The translations under genes were made by a program, and so were the position numbers. From Phycisphaerales bacterium (lineage in GTDB: Bacteria > Planctomycetota > Phycisphaerae > Phycisphaerales > UBA1924), in NCBI GenBank assembly GCA_029260455.1, contig JAJDDF010000011.1, positions 315,130 through 379,129 on the forward strand: a stretch of DNA of 64,000 bases, in the 5' to 3' direction. Within the stretch, counting starts at the first letter, position 1; each line of letters starts with the position of its first letter. The notes under the pieces are model-generated. The model made no database searches. It saw only the letters and a program-made list of their open reading frames with translations, and was not told where the DNA came from. Below are positions 38,477 to 46,391 of the stretch, piece by piece.

Positions 38477-38547
38477 TAGGGGATACAGGATTTGAACCTG
38501 TACTAACTGAACCAGAATCAGTCGTGCTACCGTTACACTAATCCCCC
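38477..38547 (-). tRNA. tRNA-Gln (anticodon CTG)
   Basis: The minus strand folds into a full cloverleaf. The acceptor is GGGGGAT/ATCCCCT with a G1-U72 wobble. The D arm is GTGT-AACGGTA-GCAC. The anticodon arm is ACTGA-TTCTGGT-TCAGT with anticodon CTG, the variable loop is TAGT and the T arm is ACAGG-TTCAAAT-CCTGT. The discriminator is A73. CCA is not encoded. Confidence 0.95.
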
Positions 38548-38655
38548 AAGTGGACCCTGCAATCAGAACTGCCTCCCGATGGTAGCCGATCAGTGGGCGC
38601 GGGCCAATCAGTGGCCTGTTCGGCACGGGTTGGGGGCTGGTGCCGAGGCGTTTTA

Positions 38656-38898
38656 TCAGTGCGCGGGGTTTGGACTTTGCGGGGCGGGGTTCACCTCAAA
38701 TGGTGAGCGGAACCCCTCGGGACGCTGCACCAGTGGGCGGGCACGGCCGGGCTTGATGGGTGCGGTCTCATCTGTGGCAGCGGGTTCGACGGTCTGACCG
38801 TTGGCGTTGAGGCGCTTGGCGCGGGCCTCGTCGATCGAGCGGTCGAGCTTGCGCAAAATGTTGCGCACCTGGTTCATGGTTTCCGGGGATGTACCCAT
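38656..38898 (-). CDS. Small conserved-looking protein of 80 residues
   Basis: The ATG at 38898 has an unusually strong ribosome site (GGAGGAGGAG, 7-8 bases away), which decides the start; the frame is open up to 39411, but that extension is Arg/His-rich and improbable. The first 30 residues form an amphipathic helix ('NQVRNILRKLDRSIDEARAK'). A polar linker and a Pro-rich tail ('RPEGFRSPFEVNPAP') follow. No family is recognised. The helix could mediate oligomerisation or binding. It lies downstream of no other minus-strand gene and upstream of tRNA-Gln. Confidence 0.7.
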   Translation of the reverse strand: MGTSPETMNQVRNILRKLDRSIDEARAKRLNANGQTVEPAATDETAPIKPGRARPLVQRPEGFRSPFEVNPAPQSPNPAH

Positions 38899-39189
38899 AT
38901 CTTTTCTCCTCCTCCGTGGTGTGGGTCCTTTCGGACCTCGCGATAGCTGGATATCGGGAGCAACGGGGGCGATCTCGACCCCATAAGCCTGTGATTTGCG
39001 TGTGGGTTGGGGAGGCGTGACGCCTGTGCGGGTCGTGCGGGTGAGCGCAGGTCCGGGCGGCGCGAGGATGGGGGAAATGCACCTGAAGGGGGTCGCGTGG
39101 CTACTATGGCGACCCTGCCTCGCTGGTCGCGGGGCCATTGGTCGGATTTTGCCGGAACGGCGGTTCGACACATCACGGAGTTCATAGAG

Positions 39190-40404
39190 ATGGGTCAGAC
39201 GACGGCAACAGGGTCGGCGATTGGTGTGGATCAACTTGCGGCGCTGGGTGGTCCGAAAACCACCGAGCAAAACGTAGGGATGATCGCAGTGAAGCTTGAC
39301 GAGCGCGATATCGAAGCTGCGGTTGCGGTGATGCGGTCGGGCATGCTTGCCGCGGGCAAGCACGCGACAGCCTTCGAAGAAAAATTTGCAAAGATGACTG
39401 GCGCGAAGCATGCACTTGCGTGTGCCAATGGAACGTGCGCATTGCAGCTTGCCTATGGTGCGCTCTTTGAGCCGGGCGATGAAGTGTTGTGCCCGGCGTG
39501 GACGTTCATCGCAACAGCGTCAATTCTTGTTGCAGCAGGTGCGAAGATTGTGTGGGTCGATGGCGACCCGACGACCTATTGCATCGATATGGAAGACGCG
39601 AAGCGCAAGGTGACTGACAAAACAGTTGGCATCGCGTGTACGCATCTCTATGGCAATCCTGTTGATATTGATGGCATCGAGCGCCTAGCCGCTGAGCACA
39701 GCCTGAGTATTGTCTATGACGCAGCGCAGGCGCACATGGCAACCTATCGCGGCAAAGGGCTCGGCGCATTCGGTGATGCCGTCACCTATTCCTTCTACCC
39801 CACCAAGAACATGACGTGCGGCGAAGGCGGCATGGTCACCACCAATGATGATGAACTCGCAGCGAAGATGCGCATGCTGCGTTCGCATGGCGAATCGGGG
39901 AAGTACACGCACAGTTCAATCGGCTTCAATTATCGCATGAGCGATATCGAAGCTGCGATTGGTGTCTCGCAGCTTGATCGCATCGAAGCCGTGACCGAAC
40001 GCCGGCGTGCAAACGCTGCTGCGATTACCGATGTAATTGCTTCAATCAATGGTCTGCACGCGCCGGTTGCGACCGACGGCGCTGAGCATGCGTTTCATCT
40101 TTGTGCCATACGCGTGGATCCGAGTGCGTTCATCGAGCCCAAGGTTGCGGGCATTGAGGCAGAAAGTGTGCGCGACATGTTGTGCAAAGCACTGAATGCT
40201 GAGGGCATCGGCACCGCGGTGCATTATCCGCGCTCACTGACGCATCAGCCGGTGTTTGCAACGCCCGGCATGAAACATCAGCCCAATGCAGATCGCCTTG
40301 CAGAGACCTTGTTCTGCGTGCCGGTGCATCAGTTCCTCACCGAGCAGCAGGTGGCGCAGGTGTGCGCGGCGCTCAAGAAGGTTGGGACAGCGCTCGGGAA
40401 GTGA
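39190..40404 (+). CDS. DegT/DnrJ/EryC1/StrS-family aminotransferase
   Basis: This PLP enzyme of the sugar-aminotransferase family has 404 residues. The PLP-binding Lys is residue 206 in 'SFYPTKNMTCGEGG', with the upstream Asp in 'IVYDAAQAHMA' (Asp177). The N-terminal 'GKHATAFEEKFAKM' and 'ANGTCALQLAYGAL' match the family. Such enzymes make amino sugars for surface polysaccharides, with glutamate usually as donor. No sugar dehydratase or glycosyltransferase gene lies beside it. The ATG at 39190 is chosen on homology; the frame is open to 39007. Confidence 0.9.
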   Translation: MGQTTATGSAIGVDQLAALGGPKTTEQNVGMIAVKLDERDIEAAVAVMRSGMLAAGKHATAFEEKFAKMTGAKHALACANGTCALQLAYGALFEPGDEVLCPAWTFIATASILVAAGAKIVWVDGDPTTYCIDMEDAKRKVTDKTVGIACTHLYGNPVDIDGIERLAAEHSLSIVYDAAQAHMATYRGKGLGAFGDAVTYSFYPTKNMTCGEGGMVTTNDDELAAKMRMLRSHGESGKYTHSSIGFNYRMSDIEAAIGVSQLDRIEAVTERRRANAAAITDVIASINGLHAPVATDGAEHAFHLCAIRVDPSAFIEPKVAGIEAESVRDMLCKALNAEGIGTAVHYPRSLTHQPVFATPGMKHQPNADRLAETLFCVPVHQFLTEQQVAQVCAALKKVGTALGK

Positions 40405-40418
40405 TTCCTGGTGTTCGC

Positions 40419-40793
40419 CTACTTTGTTTCATCGATCACATCCCGCACAAGCATGCTCTTGATGCGCGGCTTCCACATCTCCACTAGCAGCACATGGTTC
40501 GGGTGCGTGACATAGTTCTCGTAGGCCTCGATTGATTCAAAGCCAACGTAGACGCCCACATTGTAATTGGCATCGACGGAGTCGCGGCCGGTGTCGAGCG
40601 GCACGCCGCAGTAGTAAGACACCACTCCCGGAATTGCGGGCAACAGCCGATCGCAATCCGCGATGATGGCATCAACATCTGCGGGATCGTTGAGTGTGAT
40701 AAACACCGGATGGTTCACCGGCGCTGGGCGCATGGTGTGCGCAGCGCACCCGGTGAACATTGTGAGCATCGCAATCAACAGGAACGTACGCAT
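40419..40793 (-). CDS. Dabb-like lipoprotein
   Basis: The 124-residue protein has a signal peptide with lipobox 'FTGC' near residue 15. A dimeric alpha-beta barrel (Dabb, stress-responsive) domain follows: 'HPVFITLNDPADVDAIIADC', 'GVVSYYCGVPLDTGR', 'NVGVYVGFESIEAYENYVTH' and 'VRDVIDE'. Dabb domains fold as ferredoxin-like barrels and usually bind small hydrophobic molecules. Secretion as a lipoprotein is unusual for this fold. The start ATG 40793 follows GAGG. The gene begins 7 bases after the ispD stop, so it is co-transcribed with ispD, which has no obvious functional link. Confidence 0.82.
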   Translation of the reverse strand: MRTFLLIAMLTMFTGCAAHTMRPAPVNHPVFITLNDPADVDAIIADCDRLLPAIPGVVSYYCGVPLDTGRDSVDANYNVGVYVGFESIEAYENYVTHPNHVLLVEMWKPRIKSMLVRDVIDETK

Positions 40794-40800
40794 AGTCACC

Positions 40801-41601
40801 TCAAAATCGTTTGTGGGCAGCGCGCTGGGCAGCCGGCTTGAGATTCAGAATCCGGTGAGCAAGGTCAAGATCCGCAGGCGTAGTGATCTTGATGTTCTGG
40901 GCATCACCATCGAGCACGACCACGGTTTCGCCGAGCTGCTCGACACGTTGTGCATCATCCGTGGCATCACATGATGCCTTGCCATACGCGCGGCGAAGCA
41001 GCGCAGCACCAAAGACTTGCGGCGTCTGGATCATCATGAGCCCGGTACGGTCAAGTGTTTCTTGTACCGCCCGCCCGGTGAATGTTTCGCGCCCCGCGCC
41101 ACCAAGAATGGCATCGATTGCATCAGGTGATGTTGTCTCGATGCGATCATCTGCAACATGCTTGATGGTATCCGTGGCATCAATGCCGGGCACAATTGCC
41201 GCGTTTGTGCCCGTCCGCAGCGCAGCTTCAAAGAGCCGATCGATCAGACGCTCGTGTGTGCATGGGCGCGCGGCATCGTGTACTGCAATGAAATCGGTAT
41301 CGTCAGGCACATGTTCCAGCGCTGCGGCGACCGATTCTGCCCGCGTGTTCGCCCCGCCCGGGCAAATGACGCACCCAAGCATGCCGAGCTTCGGGCCATG
41401 GCGTTCCCGGAAGGTGGCGTACGCATCGGTCTCGCTCGGCCCCGCGACGACAATGCCCGCGACATCCTCGCGATTGGCGAAAAGCTCGATCGCGCGGTGC
41501 AGCACCGGGCGGCCGCCCATGTCCGCGTCAAGCTTGTTTGCGGGGCCAAATCGGCGCGACTGGCCAGCGGCGGGAATAATGACCCAGATGCGTTCGCTCA
41601 T
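40801..41601 (-). CDS. ispD: 2-C-methyl-D-erythritol 4-phosphate cytidylyltransferase
   Basis: It transfers CMP to methylerythritol 4-phosphate in the non-mevalonate isoprenoid pathway. The 266-residue protein has the N-terminal 'IIPAAGQSRRFGPANKLDAD' glycine-rich nucleotide loop. It has 'VAGPSETD', 'VHDAARPCTHERLID' with the conserved Asp, and 'ITTPADLDLA' near the end. All match IspD; an insertion near residues 150-175 makes it about 30 residues longer than usual. No ispF gene follows. The Dabb lipoprotein gene comes next. Confidence 0.93.
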   Translation of the reverse strand: MSERIWVIIPAAGQSRRFGPANKLDADMGGRPVLHRAIELFANREDVAGIVVAGPSETDAYATFRERHGPKLGMLGCVICPGGANTRAESVAAALEHVPDDTDFIAVHDAARPCTHERLIDRLFEAALRTGTNAAIVPGIDATDTIKHVADDRIETTSPDAIDAILGGAGRETFTGRAVQETLDRTGLMMIQTPQVFGAALLRRAYGKASCDATDDAQRVEQLGETVVVLDGDAQNIKITTPADLDLAHRILNLKPAAQRAAHKRF

Positions 41602-41645
41602 GGGCGTATGGTAGTAGATGATCCTCGTGGGAGTGTTGTGAAACG

Positions 41646-42323
41646 ATGACGAAGCCTGCCGACAATCAAGAGGGTACTCCGGCGTATCTGTCGCCCTATC
41701 ACCAAGCGGTGCGCGATTTTGGCCCGTCCTTTGAAGCGACCCTCTGGGCGAGCAAGGATAAACAGCGCGGGCGCTTTGAGGTCATGGCGCAGATGTGCGA
41801 TGTGACAGGCCTTGTCATTGTTGATTCAGGGTGTGGGCTCGGGGATTATGCCGCCTGGATGAATGAGCGCAAGATCGCGTATGGCACGTACATCGGTGTT
41901 GAAGGTGTTGCCGAGATGGCAAGCGCAGCGCGAAAGCGCGCCATGCCGCGTGCGGAGATCATGCACGAAGATTTTGTCAAAGAGGCATTCTTTGCCAAGC
42001 TGGCGCACGACAGGCCCTTTGATATTGTCGTCTTTTCTGGTTCCCTGAATACCTTTGAAGCGGAGGCGGCCCGAACGATAGTGGAGTGCGCCTGGGCCAC
42101 AGCGCGGGTTGGTGTGATATTTAACTTTCTATCAGCTCGAAACGGTCGTCCTGAGAAAGAGAACACAGGCCCGGCCCGGCGTTTTGACCCCATGCCCATG
42201 ATCGACTGGGCGCTCGAGCGCACGCCCAACGTGCTCTTTCGACAGGACTATTTCCAGGGACACGATGCAACGATCGGCATGTTTCGACCAATGAAACCGC
42301 AGTTGCCAAGCGGCATGGTCTAG
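41646..42323 (+). CDS. Class I SAM-dependent methyltransferase
   Basis: This 225-residue Rossmann-fold protein has motif I 'LVIVDSGCGLGDYAAWM', an acidic strand end 'YIGVEGVAEMA' and motif IV-like 'FDIVVFSGSLNTF'. The motif-I glycine pattern D-S-G-C-G-L-G is typical. The substrate is not evident. The 'FNFLSARNGRPEKE' loop near residue 155 suggests a specific substrate group. The gene is divergent from ispD and begins about 45 bases from its start. Confidence 0.85.
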   Translation: MTKPADNQEGTPAYLSPYHQAVRDFGPSFEATLWASKDKQRGRFEVMAQMCDVTGLVIVDSGCGLGDYAAWMNERKIAYGTYIGVEGVAEMASAARKRAMPRAEIMHEDFVKEAFFAKLAHDRPFDIVVFSGSLNTFEAEAARTIVECAWATARVGVIFNFLSARNGRPEKENTGPARRFDPMPMIDWALERTPNVLFRQDYFQGHDATIGMFRPMKPQLPSGMV

Positions 42324-42361
42324 CGCCTGCGAAATGGTTCAAGACCTGTACAATCACCCGT

Positions 42362-43078
42362 ATGGCAATTCTCATCGTGCAACATTCTGATACGTGCCGC
42401 TCCGGTCGGCTTGGTGTGACCCTGCGTGATCATGCGTTTGCGCTCGATGTTGTGCGTCCGGATCGCGGTGAGGTATTGCCGGATAATCTTGATGAAATCG
42501 ATGGCATTGTGTCGCTTGGCGGTCCACAATCAGCGAACAATGACTTGCCATGGATTGATCAAGAGTGTGCGTTGTTGCACGCTGCGCACGACGCGAAGCT
42601 GCCGGTCGTGGGCATCTGTCTTGGTGCTCAACTTCTTGCAAAGGCGTTAGGGGGTGAGGTCGGGCGCGCTCAAGTGCCAGAAACCGGGTTTTTCGAGATG
42701 AATATTGTTGGTCCCGGGCAAACCGATCCAGTGTTCGCAGGTGTCACCTGGCAGAGTCAGCAGTTTGGATTTCATGCTGATGAAGTGACTGCGCTGCCAG
42801 ACGGTGCACAAGTGCTTGCCACTTCAAGAGACTGCGCAGCACAGGTTTTCAAAATTGGCATGCGCACCTATGGCATTCAATATCACCTTGAGGCAGATCG
42901 ACCGATGATTGATGACATTGTTGCGGATGGTTGTCCGCCCGCACCAACACCTGACAGCGCAACAATCGATGCGCAGGCCGAAGCGCACTATGCCGAGTTT
43001 GCCCGACTTGCAGACCGTGTGTGTGTGAATATTGTAACATGCCTGATTCCGCGCGTTGCAACGATGGCACGCGTCTGA
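42362..43078 (+). CDS. Type 1 glutamine amidotransferase-like protein
   Basis: The 238-residue protein has the class I amidotransferase triad: nucleophile Cys in 'VGICLGAQLLAKALGG', His in 'GIQYHLEAD' and an acidic residue soon after. 'DGIVSLGGPQSAN' marks the N-terminal strand. It stands alone without a synthase domain, as in the family related to GuaA N-terminal domains that act on small thiols or peptides. The start lies 38 bases after the methyltransferase stop. The 3' end abuts the HhH glycosylase gene with 3 bases between them. Confidence 0.88.
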   Translation: MAILIVQHSDTCRSGRLGVTLRDHAFALDVVRPDRGEVLPDNLDEIDGIVSLGGPQSANNDLPWIDQECALLHAAHDAKLPVVGICLGAQLLAKALGGEVGRAQVPETGFFEMNIVGPGQTDPVFAGVTWQSQQFGFHADEVTALPDGAQVLATSRDCAAQVFKIGMRTYGIQYHLEADRPMIDDIVADGCPPAPTPDSATIDAQAEAHYAEFARLADRVCVNIVTCLIPRVATMARV

Positions 43079-43081
43079 GCA

Positions 43082-44077
43082 ATGGGCTCGAAGCTGTCCA
43101 TCACGCCGCCCGATGATTACACCCTGAGCCGGGATGTGTGTTCGTATGGCTATTTTCGACTTGCGCCCAACCGGTGGGATCCGGCGTGTCAGGTGTTGCA
43201 TCGCGTGCTCGACTTACCAGATGGTGCGGTGAAGGTCGAACTCGTGCAGCCGGGCACAACAGGATCACCCATCAAGGCGACATGCGATCGAGTGCTGACG
43301 CGCCAGGAACAATTGCAGGTGCGATCAATGCTTCGACGGATGTTGCATCTCGATGGCGCGGGTTCATCAGAGGCAATCAAAGCATTTCACAAAAGCGATC
43401 GAAGATGGAAAAAATCCGGGCGCGGGCGCATCTTCAGAAGCCCGACATTCTTCGAAGACCTGATCAAAACCGTCACCAGTTGCAATGTCACCTGGGCGGT
43501 GACAGTCACGATGAATCGCCGATTGTGCGAAGTCATCAATCCCGGTTTTCCAAGGCCCGCACAATTGGCACGCAGGCGCCCGGCGCAACTGCGCACGCGT
43601 TGCAGCGTTGGCTATCGCGATGTGAGGCTCATAGAACTTGGCAAGATGAGTGTGCGCGGCGAGCTCGATGGTGCGTGGTTTGAAGACCCTGCCAATGATG
43701 ATCAAATCGTGTACAAGCGGCTGCTCAGCTTGCCGGGCATCGGCCCCTATGCCGCTGCGAATATGATGCAGCTTGTCGGGCGCTACAGTTTTCTCGCCAT
43801 TGATTCCGAATCGTTGCGGCATGGGCGCGAGGTGCTTTGTTTGTCGGGCAAGGATGGGCCGCTTACAAAGAAGTTGCACAAGCATTACGAACCCTTCGGG
43901 AAGGACCGGTTTCGCAGTTATTGGTTTGAGCTTTGGACCGATCACGAACGGACACTGGGCAAGGCACACACGTGGCCCGAACGGGAATCGGGGCAGCACA
44001 AAAAGCCTGCAAAGACATCAGCAAAGAAAAAACCGAAGAAACGAACAAGCAAACGCGGTACGCTATCGAAGTCATGA
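43082..44077 (+). CDS. HhH-GPD DNA glycosylase-like protein
   Basis: The 331-residue protein has a helix-hairpin-helix motif 'LLSLPGIGPYAAANMMQLVG' followed by the catalytic Asp in 'LAIDSESLRHGREV', the signature of the HhH-GPD superfamily. The N-terminal 100 residues look like the OGG1/AlkA-type alpha/beta lead domain. The C-terminal 35 residues are Lys-rich and could add DNA affinity. The damaged base is unknown; the absence of a Lys at the usual bifunctional position suggests a monofunctional enzyme such as an alkyl-base glycosylase. The stop overlaps the next start (ATGA). Confidence 0.85.
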   Translation: MGSKLSITPPDDYTLSRDVCSYGYFRLAPNRWDPACQVLHRVLDLPDGAVKVELVQPGTTGSPIKATCDRVLTRQEQLQVRSMLRRMLHLDGAGSSEAIKAFHKSDRRWKKSGRGRIFRSPTFFEDLIKTVTSCNVTWAVTVTMNRRLCEVINPGFPRPAQLARRRPAQLRTRCSVGYRDVRLIELGKMSVRGELDGAWFEDPANDDQIVYKRLLSLPGIGPYAAANMMQLVGRYSFLAIDSESLRHGREVLCLSGKDGPLTKKLHKHYEPFGKDRFRSYWFELWTDHERTLGKAHTWPERESGQHKKPAKTSAKKKPKKRTSKRGTLSKS

Positions 44078-45006
44078 AGCAAAGCGTACGAACATTGCTC
44101 ACGGGTTTGATTGATTACGCGGGTCTTTTTCCGCCAGCTGCGGCGGACATGCCGACCGTTGTTCAGAATTACGCACGCGATATCGCTTCACCCTATGCAT
44201 GGATGCTCGGGCGCCTGATTGTGCCAGTGTCGCGACTTGGCGAATTTGAAAAGGCGGCGAGTGATCTCTTGCCACGCGAGCATGGAGATGGCCCCCCCGA
44301 ACCATGGCGTGTGTCGTGTCTCGTTAGCACAGATTTGAAACGCGACATTGATACGATCTTTGAATTCAATTTGAAACATGAATCAAAGCCAGAATTCGGC
44401 GCTGTTGTGGTTGATGCCATCGAATTGAAGTGCGCCTCGGCAAGCGCAGTCGATGACATCATAGATTGCGTGCCAGAGCAGCTCGAGCCTTTTCTTGAAG
44501 TTGATCTTGCTCAGGATGTGCGCGGTGTTATCACCGCCATGGCGGGCACTGGTGCTCGCGCCAAGATGCGGTGCGGCGGCGTGCGGGCCGACATGATTCC
44601 GCCCGCTTCTCAGATCGCATCTTTTCTTGCAAGTTGTGCAGCGGCGGATGTTTCCTTCAAGGCCACCGCGGGTTTGCACCACCCAATACGCGCTGAGCAT
44701 GCGTTGACGTATCAAGACAACCCCCCGCGCGGCATGATGCATGGGTTTTTGAATGTCTTCTGTGCCGCTGCATTCGCGTGCGCATCTCACATGGATGCCG
44801 GTGAATTGGAGAAGGTGCTGCTCGAGTCTGATGCCAACGCTTTCATTTTTACCGATACCGGGTTCTCATGGCGTGATGCTCATGTTGATGTTGGACACTT
44901 GGCGCGCGTGCGCGAGTCCTTTGCATTGTCCGTTGGATCATGCTCGTTTACCGAACCGGTGACAGACCTGCAAAAGATAGGCTTACTTGAACGCACTATC
45001 GCATAA
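44074..45006 (+). CDS. Unknown protein coupled to fumarylacetoacetase
   Basis: The 310-residue protein has no recognised domain. It has a conserved-looking 'LIDYAGLFPPAAADMP' at the N-terminus and 'FKATAGLHHPIR' near residue 205, and 'FLNVFCAAAFA' follows. Alternating strands and helices ('EFGAVVVDAIEL', 'EPFLEVDL') suggest an alpha/beta or TIM-barrel fold. It starts in an ATGA overlap with the glycosylase gene and ends 25 bases before fahA, so it may belong to aromatic amino acid catabolism. That inference rests on position alone. Confidence 0.72.
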   Translation: MKQSVRTLLTGLIDYAGLFPPAAADMPTVVQNYARDIASPYAWMLGRLIVPVSRLGEFEKAASDLLPREHGDGPPEPWRVSCLVSTDLKRDIDTIFEFNLKHESKPEFGAVVVDAIELKCASASAVDDIIDCVPEQLEPFLEVDLAQDVRGVITAMAGTGARAKMRCGGVRADMIPPASQIASFLASCAAADVSFKATAGLHHPIRAEHALTYQDNPPRGMMHGFLNVFCAAAFACASHMDAGELEKVLLESDANAFIFTDTGFSWRDAHVDVGHLARVRESFALSVGSCSFTEPVTDLQKIGLLERTIA

Positions 45007-45031
45007 CAATTGATATGTGAGGAAGATCACA

Positions 45032-46390
45032 ATGACAGCTCCAGAATCGACCCTTGCCAGCCCGTCATGGGCTCAGACCGACGACACACATGATCCAGCG
45101 CTGCGCTCGTGGGTCGAGTCGGCCAACGATCCCAAGACTGATTTCCCTATTCAGAATCTGCCGTTTGGAGCGTTCTGGCACGACGACCGAGGTTGCGGTA
45201 TTGGTGTGGCCATCGGTGATCAGGTCGTTGACATGCTAATACTCCGAGATGCCGGTGTATTTGACGACTTGGGTGACGCTGCTGTCGGAATCTTCACGGA
45301 TAACCTCTATCCCTTCATCCTAGAAGGCTCGTCAGCTCGTCGTGCGCTTCGAAGGCGCATGTCCGAGTTGCTTCGCGAAGGCAACAAGGAACTCGCTGAG
45401 AATGCGGAACTGCGAAAACAGGCAGTCTGCGCCCAGTCGGATGTACGGATGGTGTTGCCAACCATGATCGGTGATTACACCGATTTTTATGCCTCAATCC
45501 ACCACGCGACCAATGTGGGCACTATGTTCCGCCCCGACAATCCATTGTTGCCTAATTACAAGCACATCCCGGTTGGGTATCACGGCCGTGCTTCAAGTGT
45601 TGTGATCAGTGGCACGCCGATTGTGCGCCCGTGCGGGCAGACCAAAGCCGACGACGCCGATGCGCCAACCTTCGGCCCCTGCAAATTGCTTGACTATGAA
45701 ATGGAAGTTGGGGCATTCATTGGCGAACCAAACGCGATGGGACGATCAGTTTCAATCGCTGACGCTGAAGAACATCTCTTTGGTCTTGTGCTCGTCAATG
45801 ATTGGTCGGCGCGCGACATGCAGAAGTGGGAGTATGTGCCGCTCGGCCCATTCCTCGCCAAGAACTTTGCAACCACAATTTCACCGTGGGTTGTCACCAT
45901 GGAAGCGCTCGCGCCATTTCGCGTGCCAACATTTGAGCGCGATGCAGGCGATCCCAAACCCTTGCCTCACTTATTCAACAGCGACAATGAATCGCACGGC
46001 GGCATCGATATCACCGTCGAAGTCTGGATTCAATCGCAGCAAATGAAAGCGCAGAACATCGAACCAGTTCGATTGTCGCGCGGCTCATTTGCCAATATGT
46101 ACTGGACGCTTTCGCAAATGCTCACGCATCACACGTCGGGCGGCTGCAACATGGAGCCGAGCGACCTGATTGCAAGCGGCACCGTGTCAGGACCAACAAA
46201 AGATTCGCGCGGAAGCATGCTTGAGCTTTCATGGCGCGGCACAGAACCGATCGATCTGCCCACCGGCGAACAGCGCCGCTTCCTTGCCGATGGCGATGAG
46301 GTCATCATGCGCGGCTATTGCGAGCGCGAAGGCTTCCGGCGCATTGGCTTTGGCGAATGTCGCGGCGTGATCATGCCCGCAAGCACGTGA
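45032..46390 (+). CDS. fahA: Fumarylacetoacetase
   Basis: It hydrolyses fumarylacetoacetate to fumarate and acetoacetate, the last step of tyrosine breakdown. The 452-residue protein has an N-terminal FAH_N domain and the catalytic core. Recognisable segments are 'DYTDFYASIHHATNVG' (His of the triad region), 'VGYHGRASSVVISG', the metal-binding 'LDYEMEVGAFIG' with Glu residues, 'VLVNDWSARDMQKWEYVPLG' and 'LIASGTVSGP'. The start ATG 45032 is preceded by GAGGAAG. Other genes of tyrosine degradation are not in the window. Confidence 0.96.
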   Translation: MTAPESTLASPSWAQTDDTHDPALRSWVESANDPKTDFPIQNLPFGAFWHDDRGCGIGVAIGDQVVDMLILRDAGVFDDLGDAAVGIFTDNLYPFILEGSSARRALRRRMSELLREGNKELAENAELRKQAVCAQSDVRMVLPTMIGDYTDFYASIHHATNVGTMFRPDNPLLPNYKHIPVGYHGRASSVVISGTPIVRPCGQTKADDADAPTFGPCKLLDYEMEVGAFIGEPNAMGRSVSIADAEEHLFGLVLVNDWSARDMQKWEYVPLGPFLAKNFATTISPWVVTMEALAPFRVPTFERDAGDPKPLPHLFNSDNESHGGIDITVEVWIQSQQMKAQNIEPVRLSRGSFANMYWTLSQMLTHHTSGGCNMEPSDLIASGTVSGPTKDSRGSMLELSWRGTEPIDLPTGEQRRFLADGDEVIMRGYCEREGFRRIGFGECRGVIMPAST

Positions 46391-46391
46391 A

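Noticed and set aside
38899-39411. N-terminal extension of the 80-residue protein
   Set aside because: The ATG at 38898 has a very strong ribosome site and the extension is Arg/His-rich and lies opposite the aminotransferase start.
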